DNA of 64,000 nucleotides from Paenibacillus aurantius (GTDB lineage: Bacteria > Bacillota > Bacilli > Paenibacillales > NBRC-103111), in contig NZ_CP130318.1 of the NCBI RefSeq assembly GCF_032268605.1, positions 4,159,913 to 4,223,912 on the forward strand, in the 5' to 3' direction. Below, one piece after another: positions 51,792-60,938 of this stretch; within the stretch, counting starts at the first letter, position 1; every line of letters begins with the position of its first letter. The notes under the pieces are model-generated. The model saw only the letters and a program-made list of their open reading frames with translations. It was not told the DNA's origin and did no database searches. Position numbers and translations under genes: made by a program.

Positions 51792-51830
51792 AAAAAAGGA
51801 GCCGTCACCGATTAAGCCGGGGCGGCTCCT
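51792..51830 (-). terminator. Terminator of the L,D-transpeptidase gene
   Basis: AGGAGCCG / CGGCTCCT arms around an 18-base loop, with an A run at 51792-51797 giving the U tract on the minus strand. Confidence 0.7.
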
Positions 51831-51871
51831 CTGTTATGGAAGGCGATCTGGCCGGATGGCGGCAGAAGCGG

Positions 51872-53296
51872 CTAATCCAGCCAGCGATACCGGGTCCCCG
51901 GGTTGGTTTCCTTGACCTGGGGTGCCAAGCGGAAGCGGGGGACCGAATGGGCGGGCTCATCCGGGGAAAGCGTGCCCTCCGCAGCAATGGTGACCCGGGT
52001 TCCTTTCGGCACGAGATCGTACAGCTCCTCGAGGTCCTCCCTCAGCATCCGGATGCACCCGAGAGACTCGTCCTTGCCGATGCTGGACGGCTTATCGGTT
52101 CCATGGACGGCGTAGCGGGGATCCGACAGCGTCATCCCCCGGCTGCCGTATTCACCGTTCGACCGTCCGTTCGGATTCCGGACCTTCTCGGTAATCTCGA
52201 ACACTCCCTCGGGAGTCCGGTCCCCGCCGAGCCCCGTCCGATAGCTCCTCAGGATGACATCCCCGCTGACAAGAGCCAGGCGATGGCTCGCTTTGTCGAT
52301 GATGATCTCGAGAGGTTCGTTCAATCCCTTAGCCTTTGCGGGGCTGCCGGCTGGCGCTGGGGCTTTCGGAGAGGCTTTCTCTCCGCTCTGAGGTTGTCCC
52401 TCACCCCCGGCTATCTCTCCCGCTAATTCGGCGAACGCTTCCTTCATATAAGAGGTATAACCCGGCAGCCAATTATCGGGATAAGGGCGGACCAGTTCCT
52501 CCACCGTCTCCGGAAGCTTTCCATTCCGGCTTCGGAAATGGGTAACGGCGGAACGGAGCACGGCGAGCTGTTCCTCTTCTTCCTGCCACTTCTCCACCGT
52601 CCTGGCCGCCTCTTTTCCGTCCGCCGGCTCGCATTCGCACGTTTCCCGATTGTGGTAGCGCACCGTTACGTTCCCGCCGTCAGCGGAACGCTCCGCCGTG
52701 GCCAGAGGGACCAGCTTCTGCGCCCAATCCAGCCACTTCCCGTCGGAAGACGTGCGGGCTCCGGCGAGAATGGATATCGTCTCTCCCTTGGAAGGCGCTA
52801 CTAGAATCTCCTTAAGCCGTTCTTTCCATTCATTAGGCTTCCCGATCCCTCCGGCCAGATAAACGTCGGTGCGGGGCTCTCCGTTGGAGGGCACGGGCCG
52901 AGCAACGGCCTCTGACTCCTGCAGGAAGGGCGGACCGGCCGGCAGCTCGGATCCGGAAAGGGGGGCCAGGAGAAGGAGCAGGAAAGGGAGCGCAAATGCC
53001 ATTCGGCCAATCACGGCCCCCCCTCGTCTCCTCCCGGCCTCCGTTTCGGCCTCGTCAGGGGAGCTTAGGCTGCCGGCACGCTTATCCGCGGCGAGCCGCT
53101 CCTTAACATCCTGAAGGGTAAAAGGCGGTTCCTTCTTCTCAAAGGCCGCATATATTTCCCCTGCCTTGGCGTAGCAGTAGTGGGCCTTCCCCTGCTTGCC
53201 CTGGGCTTCGTATTCTTTTCCCAGGAGGTACCAGCCCATCTGATTGCCGGGGTGGTCCGCCACGAACTTTTTGAGAAAGACCATGTCCTCCTTCAA
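51872..53296 (-). CDS. L,D-transpeptidase (YkuD) with TPR-like N-terminus
   Basis: A 474-aa protein. Residues 1-60 look like a short TPR-type helical domain (MGWYLLGKEYEAQGKQGKAHYC in part) in the cytoplasm, a membrane helix follows at about 95-112, and an extracellular part ends in a YkuD domain (about 330-450) with HGTDKPSSIG and SLGCIRM, giving the catalytic His and Cys. It should cross-link peptidoglycan by 3-3 bonds. TTG start. A middle stretch with SILAGARTSSDGKWLDWAQ is unassigned. Confidence 0.88.
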   Translation of the reverse strand: MKEDMVFLKKFVADHPGNQMGWYLLGKEYEAQGKQGKAHYCYAKAGEIYAAFEKKEPPFTLQDVKERLAADKRAGSLSSPDEAETEAGRRRGGAVIGRMAFALPFLLLLLAPLSGSELPAGPPFLQESEAVARPVPSNGEPRTDVYLAGGIGKPNEWKERLKEILVAPSKGETISILAGARTSSDGKWLDWAQKLVPLATAERSADGGNVTVRYHNRETCECEPADGKEAARTVEKWQEEEEQLAVLRSAVTHFRSRNGKLPETVEELVRPYPDNWLPGYTSYMKEAFAELAGEIAGGEGQPQSGEKASPKAPAPAGSPAKAKGLNEPLEIIIDKASHRLALVSGDVILRSYRTGLGGDRTPEGVFEITEKVRNPNGRSNGEYGSRGMTLSDPRYAVHGTDKPSSIGKDESLGCIRMLREDLEELYDLVPKGTRVTIAAEGTLSPDEPAHSVPRFRLAPQVKETNPGTRYRWLD

Positions 53297-53329
53297 CGCT
53301 CATCCCCCGTTCCTGAACTCCCAGCCCTT

Positions 53330-54952
53330 CTATCTAGGCATCATCCCGTACGGATCGCGGATGATGACAAGCTTCTCCGGCCCAAGCCACTGGACATCGA
53401 ATCCCGCTTCTTCCGCAAAGAACCGGACCGGGACAAAGGTCCGGTCCTTGCTGAGATAAGGCGCCGTGTCCATGGTATGGATTTCCTTTGGGCTATCCCC
53501 TTCCTGAACCGAGATGGCCTTTTGGCCGATTGCGAACTCAAGAGACCGACTGCCGCGGGTCAAGCGCACACGCCGGCCATCGTGCAGATAGTCGACCCGG
53601 TAACCGAGGCTCTCCGCTACCTGCCTTACCGGCACCATCGTACGGCCGTCCGTAAGCTCAGGCTCCGCCTCGAGGGATAGCGTCTTCTCTCCCACGGCTA
53701 TCCGTAAAGATGAACTTCCTGCACCTGCCGCCGGCAGAGAATAATAGGTGATTTGACGCAGCTTATTGTTGTAGGAATCGGCTACCAACAGGCTTCCGTC
53801 CGGTCTAACCGCCACATCCGCCGGAAGATGAAGCTCTCCGCTCTCTTCGATCCCGTCGAGCTCCCCTACGAACTGCTCTCTCTCCCCCGCTATCGTGGTG
53901 ACCCTTCCGTCGGCGAGACGCCGGATGGAATGATTCAGGCTGTCCGCAATAAGAAGCGCACCGGCTGCATCCAAGGCGAGTCCGCGGGGAGAATGAAATT
54001 TCGCGTTGCCGGCGGGGCCGTCGGCAAAATCCCCCTCGGCGTAAAGCGCGTCCTTCCCGTAGAGGGAACGGGAGCCGCCGGTCCCGCCCCCAGCCGCCGT
54101 TGTAACGGTTCCGGTGCGGAAGTCGATGTAACGAATGCGCTGATTCCCCGTATCGCTCACATACAGGTTCCCTTTCGCATCGAGAACAAGGCCGGACGGC
54201 TCGTTGAACTCCGCCTGGTCGAGACGCCCGTCCCGGTAATTTCCGGCAAACTGGGGCTTACCGGGGACCGCTTCGACAACACGGGAGGAGGGGTGGTTCA
54301 AGGTCGTCACCTTACCGGAAGGATCGATCCGCCGGATGGCATGATTGAGCGTATCCGCCACATAGACCACTCCGTCCGCGGTCACGGCGACGTCTCTCGG
54401 ATGGTTGAAACGGGCCTCCACGCCGATTCCGTCGGAAAGGCCTGCCTGCCCGTTACCGGCCAAGGTGGAGACCGTTCCATCCGGACGAACGACCCGAACG
54501 GCGTGATTGCCCGGATCCGCCACATACAGCCGGCCTGACGCATCGGCAGCGAGCCCTTCCGGTTCGCGGAAGAGTGAGGCGCCGGACGGGCCGTCGAGCA
54601 GGCCTCCCACCGGAAAGCCTCTGCTGTCCTTTTCGACGGTCACGCCGGCGAGCGTGCTCACTTTCCCTTCCTGGATCCGCCGGATGACTTGGCTTCGGGT
54701 ATCCGACACGATTTCGCTTCCGTCGGAAAGGACGAGCACCGAGCCCGGCTCCCGGAAGGAAGCCTCGGCAAGCGGGCCGTCCTGAAGTGCGAAGTCACCG
54801 GTGCCAGCATACGTCGCCAGCTCGCTAAGAATTCGTCCTTTCTCGCCGAGGACGGGGGAATTCCCGGCATCCATAGCGGATACGGCCGGCACCGGGATAA
54901 GCCAAAGGGAAACGGCAAGGGAAAGCAGGGGCCAAGCAGTCATTTTTTTCAT
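53330..54952 (-). CDS. Secreted NHL-repeat protein with CuAO-N domain
   Basis: A 540-aa exported protein: signal peptide to about residue 26, five to six NHL-type repeats (for example FREPEGLAADASGRLYVADPGNHAVRVV) forming a beta-propeller to about 415, then a copper amine oxidase N-terminal-like domain (MVPVRQVAESLGYRVDYL, then FVPVRFFAEEAGFDVQWLG). That last module is common on Paenibacillus surface proteins and may bind wall or ligand; here it holds no oxidase site. Same direction as the FecR gene, 23 bases after it, so one operon. Confidence 0.88.
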   Translation of the reverse strand: MKKMTAWPLLSLAVSLWLIPVPAVSAMDAGNSPVLGEKGRILSELATYAGTGDFALQDGPLAEASFREPGSVLVLSDGSEIVSDTRSQVIRRIQEGKVSTLAGVTVEKDSRGFPVGGLLDGPSGASLFREPEGLAADASGRLYVADPGNHAVRVVRPDGTVSTLAGNGQAGLSDGIGVEARFNHPRDVAVTADGVVYVADTLNHAIRRIDPSGKVTTLNHPSSRVVEAVPGKPQFAGNYRDGRLDQAEFNEPSGLVLDAKGNLYVSDTGNQRIRYIDFRTGTVTTAAGGGTGGSRSLYGKDALYAEGDFADGPAGNAKFHSPRGLALDAAGALLIADSLNHSIRRLADGRVTTIAGEREQFVGELDGIEESGELHLPADVAVRPDGSLLVADSYNNKLRQITYYSLPAAGAGSSSLRIAVGEKTLSLEAEPELTDGRTMVPVRQVAESLGYRVDYLHDGRRVRLTRGSRSLEFAIGQKAISVQEGDSPKEIHTMDTAPYLSKDRTFVPVRFFAEEAGFDVQWLGPEKLVIIRDPYGMMPR

Positions 54953-54975
54953 ACGCTTCTCCTTACGTCAATAAG

Positions 54976-56958
54976 TTAGTTAGCATCCGTCCGGACTACG
55001 GCTGTATATTCGGTTGTACCGGACGAGACCCAAACCGCTTCTCCCCGGCTGTTCACCCATTTGAATTTCGACACCAGAAAGCGCATGTCTTCGCCAGTTA
55101 AGAGTGCAGGATCTACTAGCAGAGGAAGACGAAGGAGTCTCTTCTGAGCCGCGGAGGCCGGCAGGTCGGCATATTCCCCTGCCGTATAAGCAGCCGCCGC
55201 ATAGATCAGCTGCTGCCGGCTGCCGGACCGTTCCCGGAAAATCAGCGATTCGAGCCGTGAGGAAGGCAGAAGCTCGCTCGTTGTGGCTGAATCGGCCTTG
55301 ATAAAGCGGGATGACAGGTCAAGCTCCACCTGAACGCCGTAAAAGGCGGGGACGTTCTGGACGGTGATGTCCAGGTAAGCTTGCCGGTAATCTTCCCCAT
55401 TCACAGTCCCAGGAAGAAGGTTCAGGGCTGCCGTCAATTGGGGAGCCGGAGCCTCCGTCGGTGCCGGGGTTGCGGTCGGGGTAGGAGCGGCGCTGCTACC
55501 CGGACTGCTTCCCGGACTACCTCCCGGGCCTGCGCTCGCCGTTGGAGCAGGCGTTGGAGATGGAGTCTCGACCGGTGTCCTTTCGGGTGTTCCCGTTGGC
55601 GTTGGAGCGGACGATGGCCCGGGGGTAGGCCCCGGTACGTTTCCGCCGCCGGTCCCCGGCACGGGAACCAGCCCTCCCTCCGCCTTCCTCGCCCTCTCCA
55701 GAAAGTCCTCCCGCTCCTGGCCGCTAAGCTGGCTTAGGTAAGCGAGCTTGGCTTTCTCCGCCTGTTCCTTCTCGTACTGCTCGTTCGCCTGATGGAGCCG
55801 CTCTCTCTTCTCTGCTAGGGCCCCGTAGGCTTCACGCCCGATCCGCAGCAGGGCATCCAGTATGGTCTGCTCCTGCTTCTGAATAAGCTTCTCCTTCTGC
55901 TCCTCCAGCTCAGGGAAAAGCTTGGCTTGCAGCCGCTTCATCTCGTCTGAAACACCGGCCGAACGGTCGATAGTCTTTACCTCCGACAGGTTCAGGACTT
56001 CGCCGCCCGCCTGCTCCTTCATTTCTTGTAGCAGGCGGTTTACCTCGGAGGCGCTCATTTTTCCTTGGTCGAGCCCTTCCTTGACGATATTTCCCACCAT
56101 CTGATCGAAATTGCTAAATACGCTTTTCAGCTTCTCCGGCGTTTCCGTTTGCAAGGGAGAAGCCGCCCCCTCTTTGACCGCGGTTCCTCCGTTCGCCAGC
56201 TGCTTCTCCAGCGTCTTCTTCTGTTCCTCCAGCTCCTTGTCGATATCCTGCTTGTTCCGGAGGATTCTTTCGATAACTTCCGGAGACGAATAGCGAACCA
56301 GTTCGGATACGTCCACAATCGTCACTTTCGGGTCCAAGTCCTCCACCTCGCCCCTGGGGCCAACGGTGATTTGCTGGGTCGGAAGAAGCAGCACTTGGCT
56401 TCCGGTCGAACGGTCCTTCACGGTTACCAAACCGGAGGCCGCGGTCACGTAGGTCTCCTCCGTTGACGGGTTCGCACGGACGAACCAATGAGTGCCCCGT
56501 ACCCCCATGACGGCGCTTGAGGTTTCAATCTCCATCTCGTCGGTCCCCGTCAGATGCTGGATTTTGGACCAGATGGCGCCGGCCCACATCCGGATCTTGC
56601 TCGTTTTGCCGGAGCCTTTCTTGGCGAGCTCCGACAGGTACACTTCCGAATTCGCGTCAATGGTAAATTCAGAGCCTGTGTCCTGCAGCTTGATCGAAAC
56701 GTAGGAATGGTCCCCGGTCCTTATGTAATCGCCCTGGTTCAAGCCCATATCCACATAGACCTCGTAGGCACGCGAACCCCCCGCGCTCTTCACGGTTGCC
56801 TCACCGCCCACCTCGGTTACCACGGCTACCCTTCCCGATTTGGCCGCCGCTATGCCGGTCCCGAGCCCGGGACAGAGCCCAACCAGAAGAAGCAGACTGA
56901 GTAGCAGCCCGGCCCCTTTCCGGCCCCCTCGCCTTAGCGAGCTAATCGATTCTATCAT
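54976..56958 (-). CDS. FecR-domain protein with cohesin-like tail
   Basis: A 660-aa exported protein. Signal peptide to about 40; FecR domain at about 45-210 (VNQGDYIRTGDHSYVSIKLQDTG-like, then GVRGTHWFVRANPSTEETYVTAASGLVTV); long charged coiled coil at about 225-425; Pro/Thr-rich linker 430-510; and a C-terminal module resembling cohesin (YLDITVQNVPAFYGVQVELDLSS). No sigma/anti-sigma pair adjoins, so classic iron signalling is unlikely; such proteins in Paenibacillus often neighbour CHASE2 cyclases, as here (divergent gene). Confidence 0.85.
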   Translation of the reverse strand: MIESISSLRRGGRKGAGLLLSLLLLVGLCPGLGTGIAAAKSGRVAVVTEVGGEATVKSAGGSRAYEVYVDMGLNQGDYIRTGDHSYVSIKLQDTGSEFTIDANSEVYLSELAKKGSGKTSKIRMWAGAIWSKIQHLTGTDEMEIETSSAVMGVRGTHWFVRANPSTEETYVTAASGLVTVKDRSTGSQVLLLPTQQITVGPRGEVEDLDPKVTIVDVSELVRYSSPEVIERILRNKQDIDKELEEQKKTLEKQLANGGTAVKEGAASPLQTETPEKLKSVFSNFDQMVGNIVKEGLDQGKMSASEVNRLLQEMKEQAGGEVLNLSEVKTIDRSAGVSDEMKRLQAKLFPELEEQKEKLIQKQEQTILDALLRIGREAYGALAEKRERLHQANEQYEKEQAEKAKLAYLSQLSGQEREDFLERARKAEGGLVPVPGTGGGNVPGPTPGPSSAPTPTGTPERTPVETPSPTPAPTASAGPGGSPGSSPGSSAAPTPTATPAPTEAPAPQLTAALNLLPGTVNGEDYRQAYLDITVQNVPAFYGVQVELDLSSRFIKADSATTSELLPSSRLESLIFRERSGSRQQLIYAAAAYTAGEYADLPASAAQKRLLRLPLLVDPALLTGEDMRFLVSKFKWVNSRGEAVWVSSGTTEYTAVVRTDAN

Positions 56959-57166
56959 TTGTCTTCCCCTTCCTGTTTTTCCCTATCTTTCTATCATTGT
57001 AATTCTCTCATAAGAGGACTGCAATTCCAGTTTCCTAGGAACGGATAGCTTCCCCCTTCCGTCTTTCGACTTTTTACGCGTGATTCTTTGTTCCTATATT
57101 GTCGCTGGCCGGTTTTTGTATTATTGTTTTCCTAGATTCATAAAATGGGATAAAAGTAGGGAAGCC

Positions 57167-58993
57167 ATGAGAAAGACTCTGTTAAAAACCGCCGTCCCTG
57201 CCAATGCCGTTATGGTACTCGCCGTTCTGCTTCTCCTGCTGACGGATTCCTTGAATGCGCTTAAGCTGTCCCTCTATGATTTCCATATGCGGATGACCAT
57301 GGATCACCGGTACCATCATGACATCGTTGTCGTAGGCATCGATGACCAGTCCCTGAAGGAGATAGGAAGTTGGCCCTGGGACCGTACAGCCTATATCCCC
57401 CTGCTTCAGAAGCTCGAAAATGCCGGAGCCAAAGTCATTGCGTTCGACATCCTCTTCAGTGAAAAAGGCGACCCGGACAGCGACCGGAGCCTGGCGGAAG
57501 AGCTCGAGAAGCATCGGAACATTGTCCTGCCGGGCCAGGCTGTCTTTGAAGGAAGCTACAACGATGTGGCGAACGGGAGTCTTGCCAAACAGAACCGGAA
57601 CCAGGCGCCGGCCGCCAAACGGATGAATCTGCCTTTGGACCTGTTCGGCAAAGCCTCCCAACCCGCTCATCTTAATGCCGCCGTGGATGGAGACGGCGTG
57701 ATCCGCCGGACGTACCTGCAAATCCGGACTCCCTCCGGCTTGTTCCCTTCGCTTGCATTGAAAGCCGCCGAAATGGCTGGGGTGGATACCCGGTCCGTCA
57801 CGAAACGGTTTCCTTACTCCATGCCCATCCGTTACGACCTGCTGTCGGAGGATATCCAGTACATTCCTTTCTCCAAGGTTCAAACGGGCAGCTACAACCT
57901 GAAGGACCGCATCGTGCTCGTGGGCTTTACCGCTTCCGGCTTTGAGAACGATGACGGAATGACGCCTGTCGAAGGAAGAACCAAGCTGGTGTACGCTCAA
58001 GCGAACATCATCAACCAGCTTATGCAGGGTCGTTTATTGAAAGAAGCGGAAGCCCGCCTTTCCCTGCCTCTGCTGTTCCTGTTCCTCGCCGCCGGCTGGT
58101 GGCTTACGCGGAGAACCCGGCCTGCAGCAGGAGCTGGCTTCCTCCTGCTCCTTGCCCTTCTCGCCCTTGCCGCCCAATATGCCGCTTTCTCAGCCGGGTA
58201 TTTCGTAGATGCCGTCTATCCGTTAACCGCTATGCTTCTGGCTTATTTGGTGAACTTGTCCGTACAGGTTTATCAGGAATCCAGGCACAAGCAGCACATC
58301 GTTCAGCAGTTCGGCCGGTACCTGTCCCCCGAAGTCGTGAAGGAAATTGCCGGAAGCGATCAAGCCATCGGAGTGGGCGGCGTGAATAAAGTGCTGACCA
58401 TTCTGTTCCTGGATGTGAGAGGGTTTACGGCTCTGTCCGAGAAGCTAAGGCCCGAAGAAGTCGTCGGCTTTCTCAACCGGATGTTCGATTTGATCACGGA
58501 GAAGGCGCATGCCCACCACGGCACCATTGATAAATTTATCGGCGACGCGGCCATGATTCTTTATAACGCCCCTCTGGATGTTCCCTATCATGAATACCAT
58601 GCCGTCCGGACCGCTTATGACATTCAGCAGGGAATGGAAAAGGTTCGAGCCGAGGTAAAGGAGCTGTACGGAGTCACCATCAGCGTGGGGATCGGCATTC
58701 ATACCGGAGAGGTTGTCGTCGGAAACATCGGCTCTTCCGTGAGAGTCGATTATACGGCGATTGGGGATAATGTGAACCTGGCGGCCCGTATTGAGTCGCA
58801 GGCGGCGGCCAACCAGATTCTCGTCTCGGAAGCAACCCGGGTGCGCACGCTTGATTATTTCGAATACCTCTCCGTCGGAGAGAGGACATTAAAAGGCAAA
58901 ACGTCCGCGTTTCCTTTATATGAAGTGACCGGAGCGCTTGGCACCCCCGAACCGCCTGGCGGCGGCTTGAAGGAAAGAAGAAAGCCCCGGTAA
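57167..58993 (+). CDS. CHASE2-domain adenylate/guanylate cyclase
   Basis: A 608-aa membrane signalling protein. One N-terminal helix, an extracellular CHASE2 sensor (about 40-290: IVVVGIDDQSLKEIGSWPWDR, FDILFSEKGDPDSDR), three membrane helices (about 300-370) and a class III cyclase domain (about 390-580) with FLDVRGFTALSEKL, FIGDAAMILYNAP and GIGIHTGEVVVGNIGS. Metal-binding Asp residues are present; the Lys in IDKFIGD fits adenylate cyclase. Divergent from the FecR gene by 208 bp, so its sensor may respond to the FecR/NHL surface proteins, which is inference. Confidence 0.92.
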   Translation: MRKTLLKTAVPANAVMVLAVLLLLLTDSLNALKLSLYDFHMRMTMDHRYHHDIVVVGIDDQSLKEIGSWPWDRTAYIPLLQKLENAGAKVIAFDILFSEKGDPDSDRSLAEELEKHRNIVLPGQAVFEGSYNDVANGSLAKQNRNQAPAAKRMNLPLDLFGKASQPAHLNAAVDGDGVIRRTYLQIRTPSGLFPSLALKAAEMAGVDTRSVTKRFPYSMPIRYDLLSEDIQYIPFSKVQTGSYNLKDRIVLVGFTASGFENDDGMTPVEGRTKLVYAQANIINQLMQGRLLKEAEARLSLPLLFLFLAAGWWLTRRTRPAAGAGFLLLLALLALAAQYAAFSAGYFVDAVYPLTAMLLAYLVNLSVQVYQESRHKQHIVQQFGRYLSPEVVKEIAGSDQAIGVGGVNKVLTILFLDVRGFTALSEKLRPEEVVGFLNRMFDLITEKAHAHHGTIDKFIGDAAMILYNAPLDVPYHEYHAVRTAYDIQQGMEKVRAEVKELYGVTISVGIGIHTGEVVVGNIGSSVRVDYTAIGDNVNLAARIESQAAANQILVSEATRVRTLDYFEYLSVGERTLKGKTSAFPLYEVTGALGTPEPPGGGLKERRKPR

Positions 58994-59020
58994 CCCCCAT
59001 CCTGACTACCATTTCCTATC

Positions 59021-59062
59021 AAAAAAAGCTCCTCCTCCCTGTAGCCAGGGAGGCAGGAGCTT
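59021..59062 (-). terminator. Terminator of ferredoxin gene
   Basis: Long near-perfect stem (59026-59041 with 59046-59062, one bulge) with loop TAGC and A run 59021-59027. It lies between the convergent cyclase and ferredoxin genes and may serve both. Confidence 0.85.
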
Positions 59063-59091
59063 GTCTTGTTATAAGAGGATGGTCCGTCTGA

Positions 59092-59343
<252 letters not shown>

Positions 59344-59433
59344 TCAATAATTTCCTCAAAGTAACTATAATACAAAAGCCTATAAAGTTCAATTCCTTAC
59401 GAGCGCCCTTATTGTTCGTGCAACCCTGTCAAA

Positions 59434-60732
59434 CTATTCGCCCGAATCGCTCTTGGCAGCCTTTAAATGATCCATTTGCAGAGAGGTTCCTCTAACCTTG
59501 TGATTGCGGATCAGCGACGAAGGATCGCTGCCGATCATGCCGGCGGTCAGAATGGCGCTTTCGCCAAACTTATCGCGGATGCGGTCCATCGCCTGGGTCA
59601 GGCTCTCCTTCTTCGGCTGCTGCTCGTAGCTGAACAGATCGAGCTGAATGGCCGACTCGGCCTTCGGCTGCAGATTCTGAAGCGTGATGCCGAGCAGGCG
59701 GACCGGCTTCCCGGCCTGCCAATTCGCTTCGAACAGCCGGCAGGCCTCCCGATACAGGTCTTCATAGTTCTCCGTCGGCACGGGAACCGTGCAGGAGCGG
59801 GTAATCGTCCGCATGTCCGGATCCCGGATGGTAATCTGGATGGTGCTGCCGACAAGCCCCTGCCTCCTCGCTCTTCTCGCCACCTGGTCCGCCAGGTTAA
59901 GGAAGACCCGCTGAATATCCGCCGGATCGGTAAAATTGCTCGGAAGCGTCGTCGTGTGCCCGACGGACTTGCTGGGCTCGCGGACCGGATTAACGGGCGA
60001 TTCGTCGTGGCCGTTCGCCGCCCGTTTAAGCCAGGCGCCCAGCACGCCGAACTCGCGCGTCAGCAGCGCTTCCCCGGTATGGGCGAGCTCGCCGACCGTG
60101 CGGATGTTCAGCTTCAGCAGCTTCTCCGCCGTCTTTCCGCCGATGCCATAGATGGTGTCGCACGGCTTATCCCACAGAATGAGCGGAACGTCGCGAAGGC
60201 GGAGGACCGAGATGCCGTTAGGCTTTTTCATATCGGAGGCGATTTTCGCCAGAAGCTTGTTGGGCGCTACCCCGATGGAGCATGGCAATCCAAGCTCGTT
60301 CCGGATCCGGGTCTGAATGGTTTCCGCTATTTCGAGCGGGGCTCCGAACTGCTTCGAGCCGGTAATATCCACGAAGCACTCGTCTATGGACATCGCCTCG
60401 ATCTGGGGAGAGTAATTCCCAACAATGTCCATGAAGCGGCGGGAAAAGTGGCGGTAGAGATGAAAATCCGGCTGGATCAGAATAAGCTCCGGACAGGCCT
60501 TAAGCGCCTGGCTGACCAGCATGCCCGTCCGGACTCCGCTGGCCCTTGCCTTATAGGAGGAAGTCACCACGATGCCCTTGCGCAGCTCCACGCTTCCCGC
60601 CACGGCCACCGCCTTGCCCCGGTACTTGTCCGGCTCGACCGCTTCATGCACCGAGCAGTAGAAAGCATTCATATCAATATGTAGAACAACCCGCCCTTTT
60701 TTGGGATAAAAGCCTTCCGCCGACCGGTTCAT
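59434..60732 (-). CDS. dinB: DNA polymerase IV (Y family)
   Basis: A 432-aa translesion polymerase. LHIDMNAFYCSVHEA gives the first catalytic Asp, MSIDECFVDIT the Asp-Glu pair, followed by the little-finger domain and a C-terminal QLDLFSYE beta-clamp-binding segment. It is on the longer side for DinB (usually about 350-415), due to the tail. AAGGAGG precedes the ATG. No clear LexA box (CGAAC-N4-GTTCG) was seen just upstream. Confidence 0.94.
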   Translation of the reverse strand: MNRSAEGFYPKKGRVVLHIDMNAFYCSVHEAVEPDKYRGKAVAVAGSVELRKGIVVTSSYKARASGVRTGMLVSQALKACPELILIQPDFHLYRHFSRRFMDIVGNYSPQIEAMSIDECFVDITGSKQFGAPLEIAETIQTRIRNELGLPCSIGVAPNKLLAKIASDMKKPNGISVLRLRDVPLILWDKPCDTIYGIGGKTAEKLLKLNIRTVGELAHTGEALLTREFGVLGAWLKRAANGHDESPVNPVREPSKSVGHTTTLPSNFTDPADIQRVFLNLADQVARRARRQGLVGSTIQITIRDPDMRTITRSCTVPVPTENYEDLYREACRLFEANWQAGKPVRLLGITLQNLQPKAESAIQLDLFSYEQQPKKESLTQAMDRIRDKFGESAILTAGMIGSDPSSLIRNHKVRGTSLQMDHLKAAKSDSGE

Positions 60733-60938
60733 CTCCGTCCTCCTTCCCGCGGTTTCCTTCCGTCTTCGTATTCATTCCCTAAAGCATAGCTTCCGTCCTT
60801 CAAGAGGTCAACTCTCCTCTCCTGCGGAAACAGCCCGGACTTGCCACTCCCCCACAAATCCCCTGTCCTCCGGCGGAGAATATGGTATAATGAAACAATA
60901 TCTTTTGGAATGGAATTGGAGCTAGGAGGAACGAAACT

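Noticed and set aside
60733-60938. LexA box upstream of dinB
   Set aside because: No CGAAC-N4-GTTCG type palindrome found in the short upstream region.
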